From Clostridia bacterium (GTDB taxonomy: Bacteria > Bacillota > DAOUPZ01), in the NCBI GenBank assembly GCA_030625885.1, contig DAOUPZ010000009.1:1-64000 (forward strand): a stretch of 64,000 bases of DNA, written 5' to 3'. The translations under genes were made by a program, and so were the position numbers. The notes beneath the pieces were generated by a model. It saw nothing but the letters and a program-made list of their open reading frames with translations, had not been told where the DNA came from and did not search any database. How positions within the stretch are numbered: position 1 is the first letter of the stretch; every line of letters begins with the position of its first letter. Positions 43,085-51,987 of the stretch are shown in pieces.

Positions 43085-44377
43085 TTGGAATATCAAGAAG
43101 CGTTAGATTATATTCATAGCTTATTCCGTTTTGGTGTTGATTTAGGGCTGGAGCGAATGGAGCAATTACTGGAGAAATTAAATAATCCTCATAAAGATTT
43201 GAAAGTCATCCATGTTGGGGGAACAAATGGTAAAGGATCTGTAGCAACAATGATGAGTCAAATCCTTCAAGTGCAAGGTTATCGAGTGGGGTTGTTTATT
43301 TCCCCCCATTTACAGCATTTTCAGGAAAGGATTATGATTAATGGTTGTGGAATTGAGGAGAAGATGGTGGTAGAACTGGTTGAAAAAATCAGGCCTATGG
43401 TCGAAGATTGTGCTTTGAAATCATCTGCAGGTCAACCTACCGAATTTGAAGTCGTTACGGCCATGGCACTGGCCTATTTTGCAATGAAAAAAGTGGATTA
43501 CGTGGTTTTGGAAGTGGGATTGGGTGGAAGATTGGATGCCACTAATGTGGTTGAACCACTTGTTTCTGTGATTACCAATGTAGGACATGACCATATGGAT
43601 CGTTTGGGCGAAACGATTAGTAAAGTAGCTTTTGAGAAAGCCGGTATTATTAAGGAAAATGGTTATTGTGTCACAGCTTCTCATTTACAAGAAGCCCAAT
43701 ACGTGCTTCAAAGGGTTTGTCAGGAAAGGCATGCCAGACTGATAAATGTCAATCAGGATTATTTATGGGAAGGTTTAGAAGCGACCCTTAAAGGACAAAA
43801 CATTCATATTCGCTCCCCTAAAAGAGAATACCAAGATATATTTTTACCTTTGTTAGGCAATCATCAGCAGATTAATGCCGCTGTGGCTATTGCTGTGGTT
43901 GAAGTATTACAAGAGCAGGGAATAAAAATTTCTCATGAAAGTATAAACCGAGGTATGGCACAGGTAAAATGGCCTGGACGTATGGAAGTCATGCAAGAGC
44001 AGCCATTGGTTATTTTAGATGGTGCCCATAATATAGAAGGTGTTCAGGCATTGGTAAAGACACTTAAAGATAATTTTAAAGATAAAAGGCTCATATTTGT
44101 TGCTGGGTTTCTTAAAGATAAAGATATTGAAGAAATGATGCGGATGACGATGCCTTTAGCAGATCAGGTGATATTGACGATGCCTTCCGGTCATCGTGCT
44201 GCTGGAACAGATGAAATGAAAGCGTATGCTTTAAAATATGTAAAGGATGTTGTAAGTGAGCCCGATGTTGGTAAAGCTGTAGAAAAAGCATTGCAGCAAG
44301 CAAAGGTTGAGGACTTAGTTTGTGTTTTTGGCTCTCTATACATGATTGCCGATGCAAGGAACTATTTTATTAAGTAA
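43085..44377 (+). CDS. folC: Folylpolyglutamate / dihydrofolate synthase
   Basis: About 430 residues. GTGAGGTGA at 43071-43079 is best spaced for TTG 43085, which gives the usual start (MEYQEALDYIHSL). Mur-ligase fold: P-loop HVGGTNGKGSVATM (about 42-55), FISPHLQHFQERI, VVLEVGLGGRLDATNVV, GHDHMDRLG and LDGAHN (about 318). It adds glutamate to folates and may also make dihydrofolate. Confidence 0.92.
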   Translation: MEYQEALDYIHSLFRFGVDLGLERMEQLLEKLNNPHKDLKVIHVGGTNGKGSVATMMSQILQVQGYRVGLFISPHLQHFQERIMINGCGIEEKMVVELVEKIRPMVEDCALKSSAGQPTEFEVVTAMALAYFAMKKVDYVVLEVGLGGRLDATNVVEPLVSVITNVGHDHMDRLGETISKVAFEKAGIIKENGYCVTASHLQEAQYVLQRVCQERHARLINVNQDYLWEGLEATLKGQNIHIRSPKREYQDIFLPLLGNHQQINAAVAIAVVEVLQEQGIKISHESINRGMAQVKWPGRMEVMQEQPLVILDGAHNIEGVQALVKTLKDNFKDKRLIFVAGFLKDKDIEEMMRMTMPLADQVILTMPSGHRAAGTDEMKAYALKYVKDVVSEPDVGKAVEKALQQAKVEDLVCVFGSLYMIADARNYFIK

Positions 44378-44420
44378 TATTTTAATTGTATTTATGAGGT
44401 AACCAATAATGAGTAAAAAG

Positions 44421-44449
44421 ATTGACACCTTTGGTATGTTTTGCTATAG
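44421..44449 (+). promoter_or_regulatory. Consensus SigA promoter of the malic enzyme gene
   Basis: TTGACA (44421-44426), 17-base spacer, TATAGT (44444-44449). Confidence 0.85.
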
Positions 44450-44488
44450 TGGCCTTAAAGATGCATGAAACGGGAAAGGGTGGAAAAA

Positions 44489-45715
44489 ATGTCACTTAAT
44501 GAAGATGCTTTAAAGATGCATAAGGAAAACGAAGGTAAAATTGAAGTGATTAGTAAGGTACCTGTTAAGACAAAAATGGATTTGAGTCTTGCTTATACCC
44601 CTGGTGTTGCAGAACCTTGTCGCCATATTCACAAGGATACACAAAAGGTTTATGACTATACTTCTCGTGGAAATTTAGTTGCGGTTGTTTCAGACGGTAC
44701 AGCTGTATTAGGTTTAGGCAATATTGGTCCAGAAGCTGCGCTTCCAGTTATGGAAGGTAAATCAGTGCTGTTTAAAACATTTGGGGGTGTAGATGCATTT
44801 CCTATCTGTTTAGATACAACTGATCCTGATGAAATTATTCGAACGGTAAGTCTTTTAGTACCGACCTTCGGTGGTATTAATTTAGAAGATATTGCTGCAC
44901 CGAACTGCTTTTATATTGAGCAAGAACTAAAAAAACGATTAGACATTCCTGTTTTTCATGATGATCAACATGGGACAGCTGTTGTTGTTATGGCAGGACT
45001 AATGAATGCATTAAAGGTAGTTAATAAAAAAATGGAACAAATTACAGTCGTTGTTAATGGTGCTGGATCTGCTGGTATTGCGATTACAAAATTACTTCTT
45101 AAAGCTGGCGCGGGAGATGTTATTCTTTGTGATAAAGAAGGTGCTTTATTTGAAGGTGCTGAGTATATGAATCCTCGTCAGGCTGAAATGGCATCCATTA
45201 CCAATAAACACCAACAAAAAGGTGCGTTATCTGATATTTTAAAAGGTTCCGATGTTTTTATTGGTGTTTCTGCGCCAGGAATTGTGACTCAAGATATGGT
45301 CGCTTCAATGGCAACGGATGCGATTGTATTTGCCATGGCAAATCCTACGCCTGAAATTATGCCTGATTTAGCATTAACTGGTGGTGCTCGGGTTGTAGGA
45401 ACAGGTCGTTCTGATTTTCCAAATCAAGTGAATAATGTACTGGCTTTCCCTGGCATTTTTAGAGGTGCATTGGATGTACGAGCTAGTGATATTAATGAAG
45501 AAATGAAGATTGCCGCAGCACGAGCTATTTCTGAATTAATTTTACCAGAAGAATTAAATGAAGAATATGTCATTCCTAACTCATTGGACAAACGAGTCGT
45601 TCCTAAAGTTGCTATGGCTGTAGCTCAAGCAGCACAACGCAGTGGTGTTGCGCAACTTGATTATACTGAAGAGGAAATTCAGGAGCGGATGCGTAAGTTC
45701 TTACCCGAAGAATAA
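44489..45715 (+). CDS. NAD(P)-dependent malic enzyme (short bacterial type)
   Basis: About 408 residues from ATG 44489 with AAAGGGTGG upstream; ATG 44465 would start close to the transcript start. Motifs: DLSLAYTPGVAEPCR, SDGTAVLGLGNIGPEAALPVMEGK, the metal-binding DIAAPNCFYIE and HDDQHGTAVVV, and NAD-binding VVNGAGSAGIAI. It decarboxylates malate to pyruvate (or runs backward). With the fumarase it forms a fumarate-malate-pyruvate route. Cofactor choice cannot be fixed. Confidence 0.9.
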   Translation: MSLNEDALKMHKENEGKIEVISKVPVKTKMDLSLAYTPGVAEPCRHIHKDTQKVYDYTSRGNLVAVVSDGTAVLGLGNIGPEAALPVMEGKSVLFKTFGGVDAFPICLDTTDPDEIIRTVSLLVPTFGGINLEDIAAPNCFYIEQELKKRLDIPVFHDDQHGTAVVVMAGLMNALKVVNKKMEQITVVVNGAGSAGIAITKLLLKAGAGDVILCDKEGALFEGAEYMNPRQAEMASITNKHQQKGALSDILKGSDVFIGVSAPGIVTQDMVASMATDAIVFAMANPTPEIMPDLALTGGARVVGTGRSDFPNQVNNVLAFPGIFRGALDVRASDINEEMKIAAARAISELILPEELNEEYVIPNSLDKRVVPKVAMAVAQAAQRSGVAQLDYTEEEIQERMRKFLPEE

Positions 45716-45731
45716 GAGAGAGGTGTAAGAA

Positions 45732-45962
45732 ATGGAATATAAACAAATTAATGGTGACTATGTTACTATAAAAGCGTTAGAAAATGGTGTAACGATTTTT
45801 GGCTTAACCCGAGGTCGTGATACAAAATTTCATCATACTGAAAAATTAGATAAGGGAGAAGTCCTTATTTTACAATTCACAGAAATAACATCAGCCATGA
45901 AAATTCGTGGGAAAACTCAAATATTAACAAGATATGGTACAGTAGAATCAGGAAATGATTAA
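45732..45962 (+). CDS. mtrB: trp RNA-binding attenuation protein (TRAP)
   Basis: 76 residues. [20 protein letters not shown], then [20 protein letters not shown] and [15 protein letters not shown] match Bacillus MtrB almost through its length, including the Thr/Gly/His residues lining the tryptophan pocket and the KFHH-EKLDKGE RNA-binding face (Lys and Arg of the KKR motif). It forms an 11-subunit ring that, with tryptophan bound, wraps (G/U)AG repeats in trp leaders. It is 16 bases after the malic enzyme gene and is not next to folE or trp genes here. AGGTG lies before the ATG. Confidence 0.92.
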   Translation: MEYKQINGDYVTIKALENGVTIFGLTRGRDTKFHHTEKLDKGEVLILQFTEITSAMKIRGKTQILTRYGTVESGND

Positions 45963-45968
45963 TGTTTT

Positions 45969-45995
45969 AAATCCCCTCATAGAGGGGATTTTTGT
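45969..45995 (+). terminator. Terminator after mtrB
   Basis: AAATCCCCTC / GAGGGGATTT stem with a 3-4 nt loop and a T-run, just after the mtrB stop. Confidence 0.9.
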
Positions 45996-46037
45996 CATGT
46001 GAAAGACGTAAACGGTTTTCATATCAAAGGAGGAAAA

Positions 46038-46613
46038 ATGGAAAATATTAGAGCGTTTATTGGGATTGATATTCCCGATACCATTAAAAACAAAATAGGT
46101 ATTATTACGCAGAGCTTGAAAGAAACAGGTCATGATGTGAAATGGGTAGATAATAAAAATATTCATCTTACGTTACAGTTTCTGGGGGATATCCCAGTTG
46201 ATGATATTCCTGATATCGTATGCGGCTTAAAAAGGATTAGAAAAAAGAACAAGCCTATAAACATTAAATTGGCAGGGTTAGGTGTATTTCCAAACTTTTA
46301 TCATATTAAAGTGATATGGATGGGATTAAAAAAAGGAAAAAAAGAGTTGGAGGATCTTCATCAGGAATTACAACATCCATTAAAACAGTTAGGGATTGAA
46401 GGAGAACAACGAAAGTTTTCTCCGCATTTAACTTTAGGGAGAAAGAAAAGCCAAATGGTGAATCCTGAACTCGTTAAACACATTAAGGAATTTCCCGGAG
46501 ATGTCATTGGAGAGTTTTCAGTTAATGAATTGGTATTATATAAGAGTATCCTCTTACCGAGAGGACCCAAGTATATTCCCTTAGAAAAAATAAGTCTGCT
46601 AAAAAATGGATAA
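46038..46613 (+). CDS. thpR: RNA 2',3'-cyclic phosphodiesterase (ThpR/LigT)
   Basis: 191 residues from ATG 46038 (AAAGGAGG upstream). Two HxTx motifs, HLTLQFLGDIP (about 45-55) and HLTLGRKKS (about 133-141), define the 2H phosphoesterase fold. Starts IRAFIGIDIPDTIK. It opens 2',3'-cyclic RNA ends or joins 2'-5' linkages. Precedes recA, as cinA or thpR often do in Bacillota. Confidence 0.9.
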   Translation: MENIRAFIGIDIPDTIKNKIGIITQSLKETGHDVKWVDNKNIHLTLQFLGDIPVDDIPDIVCGLKRIRKKNKPINIKLAGLGVFPNFYHIKVIWMGLKKGKKELEDLHQELQHPLKQLGIEGEQRKFSPHLTLGRKKSQMVNPELVKHIKEFPGDVIGEFSVNELVLYKSILLPRGPKYIPLEKISLLKNG

Positions 46614-46658
46614 AAAAGAGGGATAAGGAAATAAGTGGAGAAATAGATAGCGGATGTA

Positions 46659-46712
46659 TTGACAAGAAACATTGAAAAGGGTATAATAATCAGGTAATCG
46701 AACAAATGTTCG
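46659..46712 (+). promoter_or_regulatory. recA promoter with LexA/SOS box
   Basis: TTGACA (46659-46664), 17 bases, TATAAT (46682-46687). CGAACAAATGTTCG at 46699-46712 fits the Gram-positive LexA consensus CGAAC-N4-GTTCG exactly and sits over the start point and first bases of the message, where bound LexA would block transcription. Confidence 0.93.
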
Positions 46713-46738
46713 TAACTCTTTGAAGGATGGTGAACATT

Positions 46739-47803
46739 GTGGCTGAAAGAAAAGAAGAAGCTAAGAAAGAAAATAGAAATACAGGTAAAGAAGAAGCGTT
46801 GAAAAGTGTTCTTGCCAATATAGAACGACAATTTGGAAAAGGTTCTATTATGAAGTTAGGAGAATCTGCTGCTCGATTTAATGTAGAGGCTATACCAAGT
46901 GGTTGTTTAGCGATTGATATTGCTTTAGGGATAGGCGGGTATCCCCGCGGAAGAGTTGTAGAAATTTATGGACCGGAATCCTCTGGGAAAACGACGCTGG
47001 CATTACATGCCATTGCTGAAGCACAGAAAATGGGTGGGTTAGTGGCATTTATTGATGCAGAACATGCAATGGATCCTGTTTATGCTAAAAAACTAGGTGT
47101 TGATGTGGAGAATCTTTTGATATCTCAACCTGACACCGGTGAGCAGGCGTTGGAAATTGCCGAAGCGTTGGTGCGTAGTGGTGCAATTGATGTCATTGTG
47201 GTTGATTCAGTAGCAGCCTTGGTTCCTAAAGCAGAAATTGATGGTGATATGGGTGACTCTCATGTAGGGTTGCAGGCCCGGTTGATGTCTCAAGCGTTAC
47301 GTAAGTTGACAGGGATTATTAGTAAGTCTAAAACCTTGGCAATTTTTATTAATCAATTGCGGGAAAAAGTAGGAGTTGTCTATGGGAACCCTGAGGTAAC
47401 AACAGGTGGTCGAGCTTTAAAATTTTATTCATCTGTTAGAATCGAAGTACGCCGTACAGAAACACTTAAGCAAGGGGACGCAATGATTGGGAATCGCACG
47501 CGTGTTAAGGTTGTGAAGAATAAGATTGCGCCACCATTTAAATTGGCTGAATTTGATATTATGTATGGAGAAGGTATTTCTAAAGAAGGCAGTATTCTTG
47601 ATGTAGCTACAGAACAGAAAATCGTACAGCGTAGTGGTGCATGGTATTCATATGGCGATACGCGTTTGGGGCAAGGAAGGGAAAATGCGAAACAATTCTT
47701 TAAAGATCACCGGGATGTGATGGATGAAATTGAACAAAAAGTATTACAAAAAATAAAAGACGTTAAATCTGAAGAGCAAAAAAAAGCTGCAAAAGCGGAA
47801 TAG
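46739..47803 (+). CDS. recA: Recombinase RecA
   Basis: About 354 residues from GTG 46739 (AAGGATGGTGA upstream; ATG 46727 overlaps the ribosome site). Walker [14 protein letters not shown] (about 70-82), IDAEHAMDP, Walker [17 protein letters not shown]1 loop [21 protein letters not shown]2 region [25 protein letters not shown]. It pairs homologous DNA and triggers LexA cleavage. A charged tail ([10 protein letters not shown]) closes it. Confidence 0.97.
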   Translation: MAERKEEAKKENRNTGKEEALKSVLANIERQFGKGSIMKLGESAARFNVEAIPSGCLAIDIALGIGGYPRGRVVEIYGPESSGKTTLALHAIAEAQKMGGLVAFIDAEHAMDPVYAKKLGVDVENLLISQPDTGEQALEIAEALVRSGAIDVIVVDSVAALVPKAEIDGDMGDSHVGLQARLMSQALRKLTGIISKSKTLAIFINQLREKVGVVYGNPEVTTGGRALKFYSSVRIEVRRTETLKQGDAMIGNRTRVKVVKNKIAPPFKLAEFDIMYGEGISKEGSILDVATEQKIVQRSGAWYSYGDTRLGQGRENAKQFFKDHRDVMDEIEQKVLQKIKDVKSEEQKKAAKAE

Positions 47804-47821
47804 AATTTATAGTAAAGTAAA

Positions 47822-47945
47822 GAGGCAGGTAGCAATCAGTAGGTAGGGAAAGATTTTTTAGTTGATAGTTGATAGTTGACAATTGACAGTTAAAGGATTA
47901 AAAGAAGCAGGTAGGAGTTAGCAGGTAGTAGGTAGGGGATGACTA
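47822..47945 (+). repeat. H1-H4-H1 heptamer array downstream of recA
   Basis: GGCAGGTAGCAATCAGTAGG with a GGGAAAGAT tail, then H4 units (TTGATAGTTGATAGTTGACA, ATTGACAGTT), then H1 again (GCAGGTAGGAGTTAGCAGG, TAGTAGGTAGG). The complementary H1' is at 48106-48185. The 424-bp recA-recX spacer holds no gene. Confidence 0.8.
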
Positions 47946-48105
47946 GATAGTTTGAGGATTTATGGTAAATGTTCGTAAAAGGTTGAAGGACAAGTGAATA
48001 GTGATTTTTTAATAATACGTGATAGGTATTAGAAATTTTCTAAAATCCATTAATGGTTAGAAGATAACTTTACTGAAAAAAGTACGGAATATCACAATAA
48101 GACAT

Positions 48106-48185
48106 ACCTCCTACCTGCTGTTTGCTACCTGCAACAACGAAGTTGTTCTTACCTACTAAAAGTGACCGAAGGGAACGAGCTACCT
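48106..48185 (-). repeat. H1' array with mini-hairpin and GAAGGGA module
   Basis: CCTCCTACCTGCTGTTTGCT+ACCTGC, then AACAAC-GAA-GTTGTT (48133-48147), TTACCTAC, AGTGACCGAAGGGAACGAGC (48160-48179) and TACCTGC. The modules sit exactly between heptamer units, as if inserted there. Confidence 0.8.
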
Positions 48186-48187
48186 GC

Positions 48188-48214
48188 AAAAAACAGCCTA
48201 TGGCTGTTTTTTTT
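48188..48214 (+). terminator. Mini-hairpin with T-run just before recX
   Basis: AAAAAACAGCC-TAT-GGCTGTTTTTT and two more T. By shape it is a Rho-independent terminator, ending one base before the recX ribosome site, so it could attenuate recA-recX read-through. Confidence 0.65.
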
Positions 48215-48227
48215 AGGAGTGATCATG

Positions 48228-48695
48228 ATGAATGACAAAGAATTACAAAGTGCAAAAGCTGCTGCATATCGGTTACTTTCTTTTCGTGATCGAAGTTGCC
48301 ATGAAATTCAGTCTCGATTATGTCAGAAGGGTTATTGTGAAGAAGTGATTGATAATGTGTTAGAAGGTTTAAAGTATTATAATTATATAAATGATGAACG
48401 ATTTGCATGTCAGTGGATTAGATATCGACTAGAAACAAAACCCATGGGGGAATTTAGATTACGCCAGGAGTTAAAAGAAAAAGGGATTATGCCTTCTGTT
48501 ATTGATACAGCTTTTGAACATGAGTTTCCTTTCCAATCTCAAGAAGAAATGGCGCTGGCACTCTTAAAACAACGTTATGGGAATGAAGAAGATTATGATA
48601 AAACGATGAAACGACGTATGGGAGGCTTCTTGCAGAGAAGGGGATTTTCATATCGTGTCATTCATAAAGTGATTACACAGTATATGAAGAAATAG
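48228..48695 (+). CDS. recX: Regulatory protein RecX
   Basis: About 155 residues (ATG 48228 or 48225; AGGAG upstream). The frame extends back to 48162 through repeat DNA. AAAYRLLSFRDRSCHEIQSRL and LEGLKYYNYINDERFACQWI, then GEFRLRQELKEKGI are the three-helix repeats of RecX, which caps and dampens RecA filaments. Placed after recA as usual. Confidence 0.88.
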   Translation: MNDKELQSAKAAAYRLLSFRDRSCHEIQSRLCQKGYCEEVIDNVLEGLKYYNYINDERFACQWIRYRLETKPMGEFRLRQELKEKGIMPSVIDTAFEHEFPFQSQEEMALALLKQRYGNEEDYDKTMKRRMGGFLQRRGFSYRVIHKVITQYMKK

Positions 48696-48711
48696 ATATG
48701 AATTGATATTC

Positions 48712-48740
48712 TTGACATCGTTTGGGAAAAGATATAAAAT
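48712..48740 (+). promoter_or_regulatory. SigA promoter upstream of rny
   Basis: TTGACA (48712-48717), 17 bases, TAAAAT (48735-48740). Confidence 0.75.
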
Positions 48741-48746
48741 GAGAAA

Positions 48747-48837
48747 GAGCAGGAATACTTATCGTCTTATTAGGCCTTATGATAATGACTTCATGACTTA
48801 TTGGGCTTGGTATTGCCCCTAGGTAAGTATTTTTTTG
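48747..48837 (+). ncRNA. Short leader or small RNA with terminator-like end, upstream of rny
   Basis: From the promoter at 48712 a transcript would start near 48747. AATACTTATC (48754-48763) pairs with GGTAAGTATT (48822-48831), and seven T follow. Inside, GGGC...GCCC near 48803-48818 can form a small hairpin, and ATGACTT is repeated. It could be a terminated RNA of about 90 nt or an attenuator of rny. No known RNA family was recognised. Confidence 0.5.
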
Positions 48838-48902
48838 TTTTTATGGCTTTTTAAATGTAAAATATAATATGGATTATACAAAAAAACAGGAGGTGAAGGT
48901 GG

Positions 48903-50438
48903 TTGGAGCATATTCTTTTAGCTAGTGTAATTTCCCTAATCGGTGGATTAGGTATAGGATATATTATTAGAAAATATATTGCGGAAGCGAAAATTGCTTC
49001 AGCAGAAACAGCATCAAAGAAAATCATCGATGATGCTGAAAAAGAGGCAGAAGCCAAAAAGAGAGAAGCAATATTAGAAGCAAAAGAAGAAGTGCATCGT
49101 TTAAGACATGAAGTAGAAAGAGAAAGCAGGGATAGACGTAATGAACTTCAACGTCATGAAAGACGTCTAGTTCAAAAGGAAGAAACATTAGATAAAAAAA
49201 CGGATTCACTAGACAGAAAAGAAAATGAATTAAGGAAAAAAGATAGTACAATTGATAAGATGAAGGTTGAATTAGAGAATGTATATGAGCAACAAGTTTC
49301 AGAACTTGAACGGCTGTCTAATTTGACTTCTGAAGAAGCTCGTACAATTCTGCTTACCAATACTGAAAATGAAATTAAGCACGAAAAAGCAATGCTGATT
49401 AAAGATTTAGAACACAAAGCCAAAGATGAAGCAGAAAAACGTTCGCGAGAAATAATTTCTACTGCAATTCAACGCTTTGCTGCTGATCATGTTGCAGAGA
49501 CAACAGTATCTGTTGTTTCATTACCTTCAGACGATATGAAAGGAAGAATAATTGGACGTGAAGGTAGAAATATTCGGACGTTAGAAACATTAACTGGTAT
49601 TGATCTTATTATTGATGACACGCCCGAAGCGGTTATCCTTTCTGGTTTTGATCCAATTCGTCGCGAAGTGGCCCGTATTGCTTTAGAAAAATTGATTGCT
49701 GATGGGCGAATACATCCTGCAAAAATTGAAGAAATGGTAGAAAAAGCGCAAAATGAAGTTCAGGTACAAATTAGAGAGCAAGGCGAACAAGCCACTTTTG
49801 AAACAGGTGTATTTGGCATTCATCCGGAGATGATTAAATACTTGGGTCGGCTCAAATATCGGACAAGCTATGGCCAAAATGTTTTAAAGCACTCTATTGA
49901 AGTTGCTCAGTTAGCAGCAACTATGGCGTCTGAGTTGGGCGTAGATGTACAATTAGCTAAACGAGCAGGTCTTTTACATGATATTGGTAAAGCAACCAGT
50001 CATGAGATGGAGGGCCCTCACGTAACTCTTGGGGCAGAGTTAGCAAAAAAATATGGGGAATCACCAGAAATCATTCATGCGATTGCAGCACATCATGGTG
50101 ATATTGAACCTGAAACAATTGAAGCTGTTTTAGTACAAGCAGCTGACGCTATTTCAGCGGCGCGGCCAGGTGCGCGTCGAGAAACATTAGAAGCATATAT
50201 TAAACGACTTCAAAAACTAGAAGAAATTGCAGATTCTTTTGAAAGTGTGGAAAAAGCTTTTGCTATTCAGGCAGGGCGAGAAATTCGCATAATGGTCAAG
50301 CCTGAAAAGGCAAATGATGAAGGCGCTGTTATTTTAGCACGGGATATTTCCAAGAAAGTAGAAGCAGAATTGGAATATCCAGGGCAAATAAAGGTAATGG
50401 TTATTCGTGAAACAAGAGCGGTTTCTTTTGCTAAGTAA
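48903..50438 (+). CDS. rny: Ribonuclease Y
   Basis: 511 residues from TTG 48903 with AGGAGGTGA upstream. N-terminal membrane helix (about 3-22), long charged coiled-coil (about 25-195), KH domain ([20 protein letters not shown]) and HD domain with [20 protein letters not shown] and AAHHGD. It is the membrane-bound endonuclease that starts mRNA decay. Confidence 0.96.
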   Translation: MEHILLASVISLIGGLGIGYIIRKYIAEAKIASAETASKKIIDDAEKEAEAKKREAILEAKEEVHRLRHEVERESRDRRNELQRHERRLVQKEETLDKKTDSLDRKENELRKKDSTIDKMKVELENVYEQQVSELERLSNLTSEEARTILLTNTENEIKHEKAMLIKDLEHKAKDEAEKRSREIISTAIQRFAADHVAETTVSVVSLPSDDMKGRIIGREGRNIRTLETLTGIDLIIDDTPEAVILSGFDPIRREVARIALEKLIADGRIHPAKIEEMVEKAQNEVQVQIREQGEQATFETGVFGIHPEMIKYLGRLKYRTSYGQNVLKHSIEVAQLAATMASELGVDVQLAKRAGLLHDIGKATSHEMEGPHVTLGAELAKKYGESPEIIHAIAAHHGDIEPETIEAVLVQAADAISAARPGARRETLEAYIKRLQKLEEIADSFESVEKAFAIQAGREIRIMVKPEKANDEGAVILARDISKKVEAELEYPGQIKVMVIRETRAVSFAK

Positions 50439-50447
50439 GGAAATATT

Positions 50448-50475
50448 GCCAGGATTTATAAATCCTGGCTTTTTT
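50448..50475 (+). terminator. Terminator after rny
   Basis: GCCAGGATTT / AAATCCTGGC (10 bp), tiny loop, six T. Confidence 0.92.
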
Positions 50476-50653
50476 GCTACTTTTTTAAAAATAATAGAAA
50501 TGACACCATGCTTGCTTAGTCGACATAATATAATAGATAAAATATCATAAAAGGCAGGAAAATATTTATCAGAAGAAGAATAATAAAGCACAATTGTTTT
50601 TCTTGATAAATTTTTGGAAAAGAGGATACAGTTGATGGGGAGAGTGAGTAATA

Positions 50654-51175
50654 ATGGGTTATAGTTATGAGAATGAAGTCATATTGGATAGTACGAATTT
50701 ATTAATAACCATTCTTGTAAGGTACCCGGCAATAGGAACAGTTCAACTCGACCAAAAACATGATCAGTTGAAATTTACGTTTATGCTAAAATCTTTGCTT
50801 GAAGAGGATGCGTTTTCTCAATTTGTTTGTTTTATGCAAAGGTACTTGGATGGGTTAAACTATATTGAAAACAAAACCCCTTCTGAATTAAAAATTCAAA
50901 AAAGCCATTTTGGAGATATTACAATTATTGAAGTGATTCGAGATGTTGATACATTGACTCAAAATGAAATCGCTTTAATTATGGAATTAATTTATCAGAA
51001 GTTTCAGAAGCAATTAATTACGGACTCCGATCAATCCAATGTATTTATCGAAGAGGAATTGATTTTCCAGGATGAAGTGATCAAACACAGTTTGGAAACG
51101 ATTAAAAAACATAAAGAAGAAAAAAAAATCATTGCTTTTCGTGAAAATGGTAGAGTATTAGTTTTTGACAGATGA
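50654..51175 (+). CDS. Hypothetical protein between rny and ymdB
   Basis: 173 residues starting MGYSYENEVILDSTNLLITI; GGGGAGAGTGAG lies upstream. I do not recognise a domain. An alpha/beta pattern (LITILVRYPAIGTVQLDQKH; DITIIEVIRDVDTLTQNEI) leads to a charged helical tail (LETIKKHKEEKKIIAFRENG). No signal or membrane span. It is 17 bases before ymdB and so is co-transcribed with a gene tied to biofilm and RNA turnover, giving only a contextual hint. Confidence 0.7.
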   Translation: MGYSYENEVILDSTNLLITILVRYPAIGTVQLDQKHDQLKFTFMLKSLLEEDAFSQFVCFMQRYLDGLNYIENKTPSELKIQKSHFGDITIIEVIRDVDTLTQNEIALIMELIYQKFQKQLITDSDQSNVFIEEELIFQDEVIKHSLETIKKHKEEKKIIAFRENGRVLVFDR

Positions 51176-51192
51176 AATGAGGTGTCTTTGGC

Positions 51193-51987
51193 TTGAATGT
51201 TTTACTGATTGGAGATATTGTAGGGAGTCCAGGACGAAAGATTATTGAAGAATTGCTTGAATCACTTAAAAGAGAGTTCTCTGTTGAGCTAGTCATTGCA
51301 AATGGTGAGAATGCTGCAGGCGGGGTTGGTATAACACGTGAAATTGCTAAAGAGCTTTTTGCAATAGGGATTGATGTGCTAACGATGGGGAATCATGTAT
51401 GGGATAAACGAGAGGCATTTTCTTTATTAGAAGATGAAGAGAACATGGTTCGTCCGGCAAATTATCCGTCTGGAGCGCCTGGAAGAGGGGCAACCGTGTT
51501 CCATATGAACGATGGATTGAAGGTAGGGATTATTAATATTAGTGGACGGATCTTTATGCCACCGCTAGATTGCCCATTTCAAACGGTGGAGAAAGAATTG
51601 GACTGGCTTAGAAAAGAAACCTTAAATATTATTGTAGATTTTCATGCAGAAGCCACATCTGAAAAAATTGCTATGGGGTGGTTTCTTGATGGGAAGGTCA
51701 GTGCAGTTGTGGGTACCCATACGCATGTTCAAACAGCTGATGAAACCATATTGCCTAATGGTACAGCTTATTTATCAGACTTAGGAATGACGGGTCCTAT
51801 TCAATCGGTGCTTGGTGTGGAAAAGAGTATGGTGATTGATAAGATGCTGACACAGTTACCGGTTCGTTTTAAAGTTGCAAAAGGGCCAGCTCAATTATGT
51901 GGAGCGGTTATCAATATTGATGAAAAAACAGGGAAAGCTGTCTCTATTCAGCGTATTTGGCGTACGCTTAAGGAGGAAAAGAAGTAA
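51193..51987 (+). CDS. ymdB: YmdB-type metallophosphoesterase (2',3'-cyclic nucleotide phosphodiesterase)
   Basis: 264 residues from TTG 51193 (GAGGTGT upstream). LLIGDIVGSPGRKIIEELL, NGENAAGGVGIT, GIDVLTMGNHVWDKRE, VDFHAEATSEKIA and VVGTHTHVQTADE provide the metal ligands of this family. In Bacillus it controls biofilm and motility choices and works in concert with RNase Y, encoded just upstream. Confidence 0.93.
   Translation: MNVLLIGDIVGSPGRKIIEELLESLKREFSVELVIANGENAAGGVGITREIAKELFAIGIDVLTMGNHVWDKREAFSLLEDEENMVRPANYPSGAPGRGATVFHMNDGLKVGIINISGRIFMPPLDCPFQTVEKELDWLRKETLNIIVDFHAEATSEKIAMGWFLDGKVSAVVGTHTHVQTADETILPNGTAYLSDLGMTGPIQSVLGVEKSMVIDKMLTQLPVRFKVAKGPAQLCGAVINIDEKTGKAVSIQRIWRTLKEEKK

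Noticed and set aside
46361-46831. 156-residue minus-strand ORF
   Set aside because: It covers thpR's 3' end, the recA promoter and the LexA box, and its sequence is low-complexity Phe/Ser-rich shadow translation.
47822-47945. TRAP-binding (G/U)AG repeats in H1 heptamer arrays
   Set aside because: TAG and CAG triplets are frequent in H1, but TRAP needs about eleven triplets at a 4-6 nt period; here AG alternates at 3 and 4 nt in short runs and many arrays lie in the complementary orientation.
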